A DNA stretch of 64,000 nucleotides from CAZXNF01 sp050741255 (GCA_050741255.1 JBOIEQ010000002.1:1-64000); one strand, 5' to 3'. Counted from the first letter of the stretch, positions 18,074 to 25,871 are shown. Numbers and translations are program-made. Notes: a model not told the origin generated them from the sequence alone.

Positions 18074-18850
18074 TCAGGACTTCTCGATCACGTACGCCTG
18101 CTGAATGCCGAAGCCGCCCCCCGAATACTGCCGCTCCAGCTCGAAAAAGGCGGTGTTTACCGGATTGGAATAGCCGGGATACGCGGCGGGATCGGTCACC
18201 AGCTCGCGCACGAAGCGCGAACCCAGGTAATACACCGAGGAGAAATCCTCGACGGTGAACTTCAACCCCCGCTCGGCCAGCAACGCCTCCAGGCGCGGCT
18301 GCTTCAGGTAGCGGTTGAAATCGTGCTCGACCAGCGGCGGCAACTGCTTCAGCGCGCGCAGCGCGTTCAGCAACTGCAGCGGCTCCCAGAACGCTTCCGA
18401 CAGCACGACCTTGCCGCCGGGCCGCGTCACCCGCAGGCATTCGTCGATGCCCTGCTGCTGTTCGGCCCAGTTCGGAAGGTTGATCAGGACCCGGGTGGTA
18501 TAGACCAGATCGAAGCGCGCATCGGGAAAGTCGAGCTTGCGCACGTCGCCGGTCGCGAAGGTGCAGCGCGCCTCCAGCTTGCGCCGGAGGCGTTCGGTTT
18601 GCGCCACCTCGATCATCTGTGCCGCGAAGTCCACGCCGGTGACATGCTTGGGCCGGCGACGGGCCAGTTGCTCGAAGGTGGCATAGCCGTTGGCGCAACC
18701 GACATCCAGCACTTCGGCGCCGTCGGCCAGGTGCCGGCCGATGGTCTCGATCTCGAGTTCCACCATGTGGTGATCGCCCCACGAGGCTTCGTGGGAGGCG
18801 CCGTGCTTGACGGCCTGGGACTGCCAGAAATCGTGGATGAAGTCGCTCAT
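18074..18850 (-). CDS. Class I SAM-dependent methyltransferase
   Basis: 258 residues from ATG at 18850, overlapping the stop of the upstream glycosyltransferase. Motif I is VLDVGCANGYATFE near residue 48, followed by VTGVDFAAQMIE and a PGGKVVLSEAFW segment. The C-terminal part (FSSVYYLGSRFVREL and SNPVNTAFFELER) is of the type found in methyltransferases of polysaccharide loci, but I cannot name the substrate. An 84-base gap separates it from the SMR gene, the only sizeable gap in this operon. Confidence 0.8.
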   Translation of the reverse strand: MSDFIHDFWQSQAVKHGASHEASWGDHHMVELEIETIGRHLADGAEVLDVGCANGYATFEQLARRRPKHVTGVDFAAQMIEVAQTERLRRKLEARCTFATGDVRKLDFPDARFDLVYTTRVLINLPNWAEQQQGIDECLRVTRPGGKVVLSEAFWEPLQLLNALRALKQLPPLVEHDFNRYLKQPRLEALLAERGLKFTVEDFSSVYYLGSRFVRELVTDPAAYPGYSNPVNTAFFELERQYSGGGFGIQQAYVIEKS

Positions 18851-19794
18851 GAATCTGTCGAAAGTTGCCGTGGTTCGTAGGTCATGCGGCTCACGATGTA
18901 GAGCGGCCGCTTCTTGGTTTCGTCGAAGGTCTTGCCGAGGTAGATGCCGATGATACCGAGAATGCTGATGATCACGCCGCCGATGAAGTAGATGGAAACC
19001 ATCAGACTGGCCCAGCCGATCACCGGGGAGCCGTACAGCCAGTGATGCACGATGATGTACAGCCCGAAAGCGAACGCCAGCGCCGACAGGACGAAGCCGA
19101 AACGAACGGCCAGCCGCAACGGCTTGTCCGAATAGGCGATGATGGTGTCCGCCGCGAGCGTCCACAGCTTGGCAAACGTGTAGGTGGACCGGCCCTCGTG
19201 ACGCGAGTCATGCTGCACCTCGATGGCCGCCGCCGAAAACCCCATCCAGTTGATCAGGCCGCCGAAAAACCGCAGTTGCTCGCGCATGCGGCGGCACTGG
19301 ACCACCACCTTGCGCGAAATGATGCGGAAATTGCCGGCGTCGCCGTCGTAATCGGTATCGGCCAGCCAGCTGAAGAGCCGGTAGAACAGCCACGAGCCGG
19401 CCCGCTTCAGGGGCGCATCCGCCCGCCGGCCGCGTAGCGCCAGCACGACGTCGTAGCCTTCCTTCGCCTTCGCATACAGCCGCGGAATTTCCTCGGGGCG
19501 GTCCTGCAGGTCGCAGTCCATCACCACCACCCAGTCGCCGTCGCAATGGTCGAGCCCGGCGGTGATCCCATAGTGCTGGCCGAAGTTGCGGCTGAACTGC
19601 AGACCCTTCACGCGCGGATCGCGCGCCGCGAGCGCCACGATCTTCTCCCACGAGCGGTCCCCGCCACAGTCCTCCACCAGCACCAGTTCGAAATCCGGGG
19701 TGACCGGTTCGAGCGCCGCGACGAGCCGGCGGTACAGCTCGTCGAGCGTGTGCTCGCCGCGATAGACCGGAACCACCACCGACAGATGCGCCAT
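18847..19794 (-). CDS. GtrB/ArnC-like polyprenyl-phosphate glycosyltransferase
   Basis: 315 residues. An N-terminal GT2 domain (SVVVPVYRGEHTLDE, DCDLQDRPEEIP with the DxD) is followed by two C-terminal transmembrane helices at about residues 235-258 and 268-290. This build is shared by GtrB, ArnC and dolichyl-phosphate mannose synthase, which put one sugar on undecaprenyl phosphate on the cytoplasmic side. It starts three bases after msbA ends and overlaps the methyltransferase. It would supply the lipid-linked sugar used by the GT39 enzyme at the end of the operon. Confidence 0.87.
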   Translation of the reverse strand: MAHLSVVVPVYRGEHTLDELYRRLVAALEPVTPDFELVLVEDCGGDRSWEKIVALAARDPRVKGLQFSRNFGQHYGITAGLDHCDGDWVVVMDCDLQDRPEEIPRLYAKAKEGYDVVLALRGRRADAPLKRAGSWLFYRLFSWLADTDYDGDAGNFRIISRKVVVQCRRMREQLRFFGGLINWMGFSAAAIEVQHDSRHEGRSTYTFAKLWTLAADTIIAYSDKPLRLAVRFGFVLSALAFAFGLYIIVHHWLYGSPVIGWASLMVSIYFIGGVIISILGIIGIYLGKTFDETKKRPLYIVSRMTYEPRQLSTDS

Positions 19795-19797
19795 GAA

Positions 19798-21558
19798 TCA
19801 ACTCGTCCGGGACTGGTCGGCAAACTGGATGCGATGGAGTTTCGCATAAATGCCGTCGCGCGCCAGCAGTTCGCGGTGCGTCCCGGTCTCCGCGAGGCGA
19901 CCCCGCTCCAGCACCACGATGCGGTTCGCGCGCTCGATGGTGGACAGCCGGTGCGCGATGACCAGCGTGGTGCGCCCCCGCATCAGCACTTCCAGCGCGG
20001 CCTGCACATGGCGCTCGGACTCGGAGTCGAGCGCGGAGGTCGCCTCGTCGAGAATCAGGATGGGTGCGTTCTTCAGCAGGGCGCGGGCGATGGCCAGCCG
20101 CTGGCGCTGGCCGCCGGACAGCTTGACGCCGTTCTCGCCGATCAGGGTGTCGAGGCCCTGCGGCAGCTCGCGCACGAACTCGGTGACGTGCGCGGCGACC
20201 GCGGCGGCCTCGATGTCCGCGCGCGGCGCGGCGCGGAGCGCGCCATAGGCAATGTTCGCCGCCAGGGTGTCGTTGAACAGCACCACGTCCTGCGACACCA
20301 GCGCGATGTTGGCGCGCAGCGAGGCCAGCGTGAGCGTTTCGATGTCGTCGCCGTCAACCAGGATACGGCCCTCGCTGACCCCGTAGAAGCGCGGCACCAG
20401 GTTGGCGAAGGTCGTCTTGCCGGCGCCCGACGAGCCCACCAGTGCCACGGTTTCGCCAGGCGCCACCGTGAGCGTGACCTCCGTCAGTGCTGGCGGCCGG
20501 TCCGGCGAATAGCGAAAACTCACGTTCTCGAAGCGGATCTCCCCGCGCGCGCGGCCCAGGGCAAAGGTACCGCCGTCGGTCTCGGGCGGCTCGTCGATCA
20601 GCGCGAACAGGCTTTCGGCTGCCGCCAGCCCCTTCTGCAGCGGCTCGTTGACGCTGGTCAGGCGCTTCAGCGGCGCGGTCAGCATCAGCATCGCGCCGAC
20701 GAAGGAGACGAAACCACCGACGGTCAGCTCATCCTGCCCGGACTGGGAAATCGCGATGGCGACGATCACCGCCATCGCGCTCGACGCGATCAACTGCGTG
20801 ATCGGCACGTTGGCGGCGGCGGCGATCGCCTGTTTCATCGAGTAGTGGCGCACGCGGCCCGCCTCGTCCGCGAAACGCTTCGCCTCGTAGGCCTGGCCGC
20901 CGAACAGCTTGACCACCTTGTGACCCTCGATCGCCTCTTCGATGACCTGGGTCATGTCGCCCATCGCCTTCTGCACGTCGCGCGAGGAGCGGCGCAGGCG
21001 GTTGGACAGCAGGCGCACCACCAGCACGATCAGCGGCGTCATCACCAGCGACAGCAGCGACAGCTTCCAGTTGAGCCAGAACATCCACGCGAGCAGCCCG
21101 ATGGCCGCCAGCGTGTCCTTGAAGACCACCGTCAGCACCGCGGTGGCGGCACCCGTGACCTGCGTGACGTCGAACGTGATCTTGGAAATGAGGTTGCCGG
21201 TAGGCTGGTCACCGTAGTAACGCGCGGGCAGTTGCAGCAGTTTGCCGAACATTTCCTCGCGCAGGTCCGTCACCAGCCGGTTGCCGACCCAGGCGATCGC
21301 ATGCGAGCCCACATAAGTGCCGAGCCCACGCACCGCGGCGATGGCGAGGATCAGCCACGGCATCCAGCGCATCAGCGCTGGGTCCTTGTCCACGAAGGTG
21401 CCGTCGAGCAGCGGCTTCATCAGGGCGGGCAGCGCCGGCTCGGTCAGCGCGACGAGCACCATGCCGGCGATGGCGAGCGCGAAAATGCGCCAGTGCGGCG
21501 TCACGTAACGCAGCAGGCGGAAGTAGAGTTGGGTGCTGGTCAGTTCTGGCGCTGCCAT
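19798..21558 (-). CDS. msbA: MsbA-type lipid A / glycolipid ABC exporter
   Basis: 586 residues, the standard length of MsbA half-transporters. Six transmembrane helices fill residues 25-320. The nucleotide-binding domain has Walker A GSSGAGKTT near 385, the signature KLSGGQRQRLAIARAL near 485 and Walker B ILILDEATSALD. It flips core-lipid A (or another lipid-linked glycan) across the inner membrane as a homodimer. As first gene of the minus-strand operon it ties the sugar-modification genes to lipid A export. The kdo/lpxK genes that often follow msbA are not here. Confidence 0.88.
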   Translation of the reverse strand: MAAPELTSTQLYFRLLRYVTPHWRIFALAIAGMVLVALTEPALPALMKPLLDGTFVDKDPALMRWMPWLILAIAAVRGLGTYVGSHAIAWVGNRLVTDLREEMFGKLLQLPARYYGDQPTGNLISKITFDVTQVTGAATAVLTVVFKDTLAAIGLLAWMFWLNWKLSLLSLVMTPLIVLVVRLLSNRLRRSSRDVQKAMGDMTQVIEEAIEGHKVVKLFGGQAYEAKRFADEAGRVRHYSMKQAIAAAANVPITQLIASSAMAVIVAIAISQSGQDELTVGGFVSFVGAMLMLTAPLKRLTSVNEPLQKGLAAAESLFALIDEPPETDGGTFALGRARGEIRFENVSFRYSPDRPPALTEVTLTVAPGETVALVGSSGAGKTTFANLVPRFYGVSEGRILVDGDDIETLTLASLRANIALVSQDVVLFNDTLAANIAYGALRAAPRADIEAAAVAAHVTEFVRELPQGLDTLIGENGVKLSGGQRQRLAIARALLKNAPILILDEATSALDSESERHVQAALEVLMRGRTTLVIAHRLSTIERANRIVVLERGRLAETGTHRELLARDGIYAKLHRIQFADQSRTS

Positions 21559-21715
21559 GCGGGCGGCGGGGGGCGCGCGAAGTGAGAAGGGTGAAAACGC
21601 CGGTCAATCCGGCGTCCGCACCATAGCGGAACGGCCCCGGGTTCGCAACCCGAGGCCGCCTGTTTCCCCTACTGCGGGAGGCGCGCTTCCGCCTCGGGCG
21701 GAATGCGTTGGTGCC

Positions 21716-23704
21716 TCAGCGGAAAGCGTACTGCGCGGTCATGAAGAAATTCCGCTGCGGCGACGGATAGGCCGAGAACGTCGGGAAGCCCGTGAACACG
21801 CCGTACGAGAAGTATTTTTCGTCGAACAGGTTCTTGATCCCCGCGGTCAGCAGCCATGTCTTGATCTCGTAGACGGCCTTCAGGTCGACCACCGTATAGG
21901 CCGGCATCATCTGGTTGAAGGTGTTGGTCTCGTCGCTGTCGAAACGCTGCTGGCCGACGTAGCTCACCTGCCCGGAGAGGCGCAGGCGGTCGAGCGCCCG
22001 CCAGGTGATGCTCGCGTTGGCCGCGTTGCGCGGCACCAGCGGCACCTCGTTGCCGGCGAGCGGCACGCCGCCCACCGCCCCGGACACAAACTCCGAATCC
22101 GCGTAGGTGTAGTTGGCCGACACCGTGACGCTTTCCCCGAGATTGGCGCGGCCGGAGATTTCCACGCCACGCCGGCGCGTCGGCGGCAGGTTCACGTTAT
22201 TGCCGGTGAACGGGTTGAGGTGGATCTCGTTGCTGGTCTCGATGTTGTAGAGCGCGATGCGCGCACCGTAGGCGCCGCCGTTCCACTCGGTGCCCAGTTC
22301 CTGCTGGTGGGATTTCTGCGGCTGCAGCAGGTTGATCGCGCCGGTGAAGATGTTGAAGTTGTCGTTGATGTTGGGCAGGCGGAAACTGAAGCCCGCCTTG
22401 GCGAGCAGCGACACGCCCTTGCCCACGTCCTGCCGCGCGGCGAGCTCCCACGCCGACAGCGTGGGCGTCTGGCTGGTGGAAAAGGCCGGCACCGGATTGC
22501 TCGCGCCGTAGTCCGTGCGCTGGATACGGCCGCCGGCGGACAGCGTGGTGGCGGTCGCGAAGCGCGCGGTGTACTGCGCATAGCCCGCCAGCGAACGCTG
22601 GAAGCCTTCCGGCACGTTCAGGATGCCGAAGGCGGGAGTGGAATTCGTCGCCTGATAGTTCCAGTTTTCCCAGTCCACACCGCCGATCACCACCTGGTCG
22701 ACGCCGCCGGCGGAAAACGGCAGCCGGACGCGCGGCGCGAAGGTCCACACGTCGCTTTGCGCATCGCTCAGGCTGGGGCCGAAGGCCGTGCCCAGGAAGA
22801 ACCGGCCGTGGGAGACGCGCTGGCGGTAGGTCAGGTTGGCCGCCAGATCGGCGTCGCCCACCGAGACGTTGCCGCCCAGGTTGGCGTAACCGGTGGCGAG
22901 GGTGCCGTTGTCGTAGGCAAACAGCGCCTGGCGCGGGTTGGCGGCAATCTGCGCCTGGCTGATGGCGCCGGGCAGCCCGAACGCCTGGTCGTTGCCGCCC
23001 AGCTTGAGGGACACCCCGTTGCGGCTGTTGCCCCAGCGCAGGTCGGCGAGCGCCGAGCGATTGCGAAAGCTGTTGTTATCGCGATAGCCGTTGCCGTTCT
23101 CGTAGGTGCCGATCGCGGCCGCCTCGAAATTCTCGCCGGCGTAGTTGAAAGCGGCGCTACCGGTAAGCGTGTTGTAACTCGCCACCCCGCCGCCCAGCGT
23201 CACCTGGCTGCGCTGCGCCGAGGGCGACTTGGTGATGATGTTGATGGTGCCGCCGGTGGCGCCGCCGCCATAGAGCACCGCGCCGCTGCCGTAGAGGATT
23301 TCGATTCGTTCCACCGCCTCCAGCGGGATCGCGGACCAGTTCACCGTGGTCTGTTCGTTTTCCGACACACGCTGGCCGTCGACCAGCACCAGCGTGTTCT
23401 GGTCGCCGGTCGAGCCGAAGCCGCGCATATCGACTTGGAAATTGGGATTGCCGGTGTCGCGCACCCGGATGCCAGCCAGCTGGCCCAGCAGTTCGGGCAC
23501 CGTGCGCGCGGCGGAATTGCGGATGTCGGCCGCGGACACGACGGTCACCCCGATCGGCAGACGTTCCTCGTCGGCCGGAAAGCGGGTGGCGGTGACGACC
23601 ACTTCGGGCGCCCGCGGCACGGGTTCGCCGGCGTAGAGGTTGCAGGACAACAATGCGGAAAACGCGCCGGCGGATGCGAGGGCGCGGAACAGGACGTGCT
23701 GCAT
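21716..23704 (-). CDS. btuB: TonB-dependent outer-membrane receptor, BtuB-like (corrinoid uptake)
   Basis: 662 residues from ATG at 23704, chosen because GGGAG lies eight bases upstream and a signal peptide follows (residues 1 to about 24, ending LYAGE). An in-frame ATG at 23740 would add 12 residues with no such site. EVVVTATRF is a TonB-box-like start, then the plug domain (VPELLGQLAGIRV, LVDGQRVSEN, IEILYGSGAVLYGGGATGG) and a beta-barrel ending in RNFFMTAQYAFR. The cobalamin riboswitch upstream identifies the likely ligand as vitamin B12 or another corrinoid. No BtuCDF genes are adjacent. Confidence 0.85.
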   Translation of the reverse strand: MQHVLFRALASAGAFSALLSCNLYAGEPVPRAPEVVVTATRFPADEERLPIGVTVVSAADIRNSAARTVPELLGQLAGIRVRDTGNPNFQVDMRGFGSTGDQNTLVLVDGQRVSENEQTTVNWSAIPLEAVERIEILYGSGAVLYGGGATGGTINIITKSPSAQRSQVTLGGGVASYNTLTGSAAFNYAGENFEAAAIGTYENGNGYRDNNSFRNRSALADLRWGNSRNGVSLKLGGNDQAFGLPGAISQAQIAANPRQALFAYDNGTLATGYANLGGNVSVGDADLAANLTYRQRVSHGRFFLGTAFGPSLSDAQSDVWTFAPRVRLPFSAGGVDQVVIGGVDWENWNYQATNSTPAFGILNVPEGFQRSLAGYAQYTARFATATTLSAGGRIQRTDYGASNPVPAFSTSQTPTLSAWELAARQDVGKGVSLLAKAGFSFRLPNINDNFNIFTGAINLLQPQKSHQQELGTEWNGGAYGARIALYNIETSNEIHLNPFTGNNVNLPPTRRRGVEISGRANLGESVTVSANYTYADSEFVSGAVGGVPLAGNEVPLVPRNAANASITWRALDRLRLSGQVSYVGQQRFDSDETNTFNQMMPAYTVVDLKAVYEIKTWLLTAGIKNLFDEKYFSYGVFTGFPTFSAYPSPQRNFFMTAQYAFR

Positions 23705-23801
23705 GAAAAGAACTCCCAGTCGGACGCATGCCCTCCGCATGCGGTTGCGTAAGGGAACGCCGGGGATGAGTCATCCACACAGCGGTTCCCAACCGCCGAC
23801 T

Positions 23802-24055
23802 GAGGCCGGTCTACGGGCTCGCGAGTCTTGGCGCGCCGCCTTCCCGCGCAAGCTGGTTGCACAGTGGCTTCGTGGCGCGCCCGCACTCGCCTACCGTTGC
23901 GGGGGCAGCACAGGAATTGGGAGCAGGATTCGGGATACAGGAGTCAGGATCCAGTAAACCCACCACTGAATCCCGCATCCCGAATCCTGCATCCTGCTTT
24001 CCGCACCTGTTTCCCGATTATCCCGGCCGGCGAAACCGGCACGGGCACCTCGATC
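23802..24055 (-). promoter_or_regulatory. Cobalamin riboswitch upstream of btuB-like gene
   Basis: Reading the minus strand from about 24055 downwards gives GGTGCCC, GGGATAATCGGGAAACAGGTG, then after an insertion CCTGTGCTGCCCCCGCAACGG, GCCACTG, GGGAAGGC, and the B12 box AGACCGGCCT at 23803-23812. This is the conserved order of the cobalamin aptamer. After the box, CAGTCGG (23796-23802) can pair with CCGACTG (23717-23723), which abuts the Shine-Dalgarno GGGAG, suggesting control of translation. The aptamer is interrupted at about 23923-23990 by an extra hairpin. Confidence 0.88.
23923..23990. repeat. Tandem-arm hairpin (7-base units) inside the riboswitch
   Basis: Arms gcaggattcgggat (23923-23936) and atcccgaatcctgc (23977-23990) are perfect inverted copies. 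Each arm continues as 7-base units (caggatt, cgggata, caggagt, caggatc). In the aptamer RNA it lies between GGGAAACAGGTGCGG and the CCTGTGCTGCC strand that should pair with CAGG, so it would protrude as an extra stem. Confidence 0.85.
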
Positions 24056-24088
24056 GGGCCCGGTGGAGCATTCCCGCCGGGCGCGCCG

Positions 24089-24117
24089 ATCATAGCCGAT
24101 TCGGTTCCATTCGCAGC
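24089..24117 (-). promoter_or_regulatory. Possible promoter of the riboswitch-btuB transcript
   Basis: TATGAT on the minus strand (24089-24094) is a good -10 element about 35 bases upstream of the aptamer start. The -35 region 17 bases further up is poor (GCTGCG). Apart from this, the riboswitch and the zapB-like promoter, I see nothing in 24060-24240. Confidence 0.35.
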
Positions 24118-24243
24118 TTCCTAATAGGCCCTTGATTGCTTGGATAGATCAATCTGAAGCGGGCACTCACACATTTGTTAGCTTGCGCTCACACCCAAAG
24201 CCACACTTGCATGGAAACAACATTCAAAAACGGCCCTTAGCGG

Positions 24244-24273
24244 TTGACTTAACGAGATTTTCACGCCTATAGT
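24244..24273 (+). promoter_or_regulatory. Sigma70 promoter of zapB-like/zapA, apparently leaderless
   Basis: TTGACT (24244-24249) and TATAGT (24268-24273) are separated by 18 bases, a strong match to consensus. The ATG of the following gene begins at 24280, seven bases after the -10 element, where transcription would start. No Shine-Dalgarno fits between. Confidence 0.72.
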
Positions 24274-24279
24274 GTACCG

Positions 24280-24495
24280 ATGGAGGCGGAGCTCAAATCG
24301 CTTGAGGGCAAGCTCGACCAGCTGGTCACGCTGTGTCTGCGCTTGCGTGGCGACAACCATGCGTTGCGCCAGCAACTGGCCAGCGCGCTGAACGACAGCA
24401 AGCACCTCGCTGAAACAATCACGCAGGCACGTAACCGTCTTGAAACACTGGTCAGCCAGATCCCGGACGATGAATCGGTCGGCTCGGCGGGATAA
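24280..24495 (+). CDS. ZapB-like small coiled-coil protein (TIGR02449 type)
   Basis: 71 residues, predicted to be one long coiled coil (ELKSLEGKLDQLVTLCLRLR, then NHALRQQLASALN and ITQARNRLETLV). The family is found just upstream of zapA in beta- and gammaproteobacteria and resembles ZapB, which bridges ZapA and the division apparatus at the Z-ring. That role is inferred from position and shape. The gene has no ribosome-binding site because its promoter ends seven bases upstream. It stops six bases before zapA. Confidence 0.85.
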   Translation: MEAELKSLEGKLDQLVTLCLRLRGDNHALRQQLASALNDSKHLAETITQARNRLETLVSQIPDDESVGSAG

Positions 24496-24501
24496 GCCCA
24501 C

Positions 24502-24816
24502 ATGAGCGCCGAAGGGAAGACGATGCCGGTCAGCATCATGGGCCGCGAGTTCCGCGTGGCCTGCACGGACGAGGAACGACCGCAGCTCACCGCCGCGGTC
24601 GAATACCTGAACGGCAAGATGGAAGAAATCCGGGACCGCAGCAAGGTGAGCGGGCTCGACCGCATCGCCATCATGGCCGCGCTGAACATCGCGCACGAGT
24701 ACCTCACCACCCGCGTGGGCGGCTCCGGCGCCGACGTCGCCGACGTCAAGCGCCGGATCTCCGGCATGGAAAGCGCCATCGATCAGGCGATGGCCGATCA
24801 GGACGAGCTGTTCTAG
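24502..24816 (+). CDS. zapA: Cell division protein ZapA
   Basis: 104 residues, normal for ZapA. PVSIMGREFRVAC at the N-terminus forms the globular head, and DRIAIMAALNIAHEYL leads into the C-terminal coiled coil used for tetramer formation. ZapA binds FtsZ in the cytoplasm and bundles filaments at the division site. It is co-transcribed with the coiled-coil gene six bases upstream. The 6S RNA gene follows, the usual order in proteobacteria. ATG at 24502 follows a weak purine-rich stretch (GGGATAAGCCC). Confidence 0.93.
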   Translation: MSAEGKTMPVSIMGREFRVACTDEERPQLTAAVEYLNGKMEEIRDRSKVSGLDRIAIMAALNIAHEYLTTRVGGSGADVADVKRRISGMESAIDQAMADQDELF

Positions 24817-24869
24817 TCCCCTTCCGCGCAACACAACGTTGTTGCCGCGCATCGCCGTTGTTCCCGCAG

Positions 24870-24898
24870 TTGTCCCTTCCGCTGTTTGGCTCTAAACT
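24870..24898 (+). promoter_or_regulatory. Promoter of ssrS (6S RNA)
   Basis: TTGTCC (24870-24875) and TAAACT (24893-24898) lie 17 bases apart. Transcription would begin near 24905, at the start of the region that folds as 6S RNA. Confidence 0.6.
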
Positions 24899-24904
24899 CG
24901 TTTG

Positions 24905-25078
24905 GCCTACTGCGGTGTTCGTCAGGGTCGTAAATTCTTTGAACCAATGACTTGATCCGCGGTTGCCGACCTATGTGGCGCGGGTGTGCGCTCCTACCTG
25001 GAAGCGCCCAAAGCGTCCGGAAGGCGACCTTCTTGACCTGCGGTTCAAGATGCCGGCCTAACGGCATCTGCGGGGGCC
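24905..25078 (+). ncRNA. ssrS: 6S RNA
   Basis: The 174-base stretch between zapA and the EVE gene has the layout of betaproteobacterial 6S RNA: CTGCGGTGTTCGTCAGGG near the 5' end, and TCTTTGAACC (24936-24945) pairing with GGTTCAAGA (25042-25050) to close the central region. A small hairpin GATGCCG/CGGCATC follows just before the 3' end. 6S RNA mimics an open promoter and holds sigma70 RNA polymerase in stationary phase. Exact ends are estimated from the promoter and the fold. Confidence 0.78.
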
Positions 25079-25089
25079 TCGATTCCGGA

Positions 25090-25130
25090 ACGCGGTGGCG
25101 CCGCTGACTCTCGCGCGCCACCGCGTTTTT
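25090..25130 (+). terminator. Rho-independent terminator after ssrS
   Basis: ACGCGGTGGCGC (25090-25101) and GCGCCACCGCGT (25115-25126) form a perfect 12-bp stem with a 13-base loop, followed by TTTTTC. It would end the ssrS transcript just before the EVE gene's ribosome-binding site. Confidence 0.88.
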
Positions 25131-25145
25131 CTTGGTGAGGGCCAC

Positions 25146-25613
25146 ATGCGCTACTGGCTGATGAAGTCCGAACCGGACGCCTACTCGATCGACGACCTGC
25201 AGCGTGACAAGACGACCGCCTGGGTCGGTGTGCGCAACTACCAGGCCCGCAATTTCATGCGCGACCAGATGCAGATCGGCGACGGCGTCCTGTATTACCA
25301 CTCCAGTTGCGAGGAACCGGGCATCGTGGGCATCGCCGCGGTGAGCCGGAAGGCTTATCCCGACGAAACCCAGTTCGACCGCAAGAGTCCGTACTACGAC
25401 AAGGCGGCGACCCGGGACAACCCGCGCTGGCTGCATGTCGACGTGAAATTCGTGCGCAAGACACCGCTCGTGTCGCTGGACGAGTTGCGCAAGCATCCGG
25501 CGCTGAAGAACATGCGCACTCTGCAGCGCGGCAACCGGCTGTCGATCACGCCGGTCGATCCGGCGGAGTGGACCTACCTCAAAGGCTTGTTGGGGAAAAC
25601 GGGCGGAAGCTAG
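25146..25613 (+). CDS. EVE-domain protein
   Basis: 155 residues from ATG 25146, preceded by GGTGAGG. The protein begins MRYWLMKSEPDAYSIDDL and contains TAWVGVRNYQARNFMRDQM and GDGVLYYHSS, the core of the EVE domain, a PUA-like fold thought to bind modified bases or RNA. Length equals a single-domain EVE protein. It often follows zapA-ssrS in betaproteobacteria. The TAG stop at 25611 is part of the CTAG where the MITE-like element is inserted, so the coding sequence was left intact. Confidence 0.9.
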   Translation: MRYWLMKSEPDAYSIDDLQRDKTTAWVGVRNYQARNFMRDQMQIGDGVLYYHSSCEEPGIVGIAAVSRKAYPDETQFDRKSPYYDKAATRDNPRWLHVDVKFVRKTPLVSLDELRKHPALKNMRTLQRGNRLSITPVDPAEWTYLKGLLGKTGGS

Positions 25614-25871
25614 AGCCTGTTATGGACCTAAACGGTTGCGGCGGGAGTCGGGGTTCAGTGCTAGGAGCCGCTCGCGCCGCAGTGCCGGACACTGCAAGCG
25701 GGCGGCGACAACGCAATGGACCCCGAATCCCGCGTTCCCTTCGGGTTGAGCCAGAAGCGCCCGTCTGCGTCGTTGCTCGTGGCAGTGAGGGTCACCGCGG
25801 CCTCCTCACGCCTTGCAACCGCGCCCTTTTGGCTCAACGCCGCGCACGTTTAGGTCCATAACAGGCTCTAG
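25610..25871. mobile_element. MITE-like element with 25-bp terminal inverted repeats
   Basis: Arms 25610-25634 and 25847-25871 are perfect inverted copies (ctagagcctgttatggac and so on), 262 bp end to end. The outer CTAG at both ends is palindromic and can be read as a 4-bp target duplication, leaving 21-bp terminal repeats beginning agcctgttatgg. The interior has no credible gene but carries a further inverted pair, gttgagcca (25745) and tggctcaac (25830). CTAG/YTAR targets are used by IS5-group transposases, so a non-autonomous relative is plausible. Confidence 0.75.

Noticed and set aside
19546..21585. A 679-codon plus-strand frame opposite msbA
   Set aside because: It is the antisense shadow of msbA: Gln/His/Arg-rich, no domain, no ribosome-binding site.
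21632..21658. Hairpin cggccccgggtt/aacccgaggccg as an intrinsic terminator of the btuB-like gene
   Set aside because: The stem is good, but no run of T follows on the minus strand; left unassigned.
25635..25846. A gene inside the MITE-like element
   Set aside because: Short frames there lack start sites, motifs and plausible composition.
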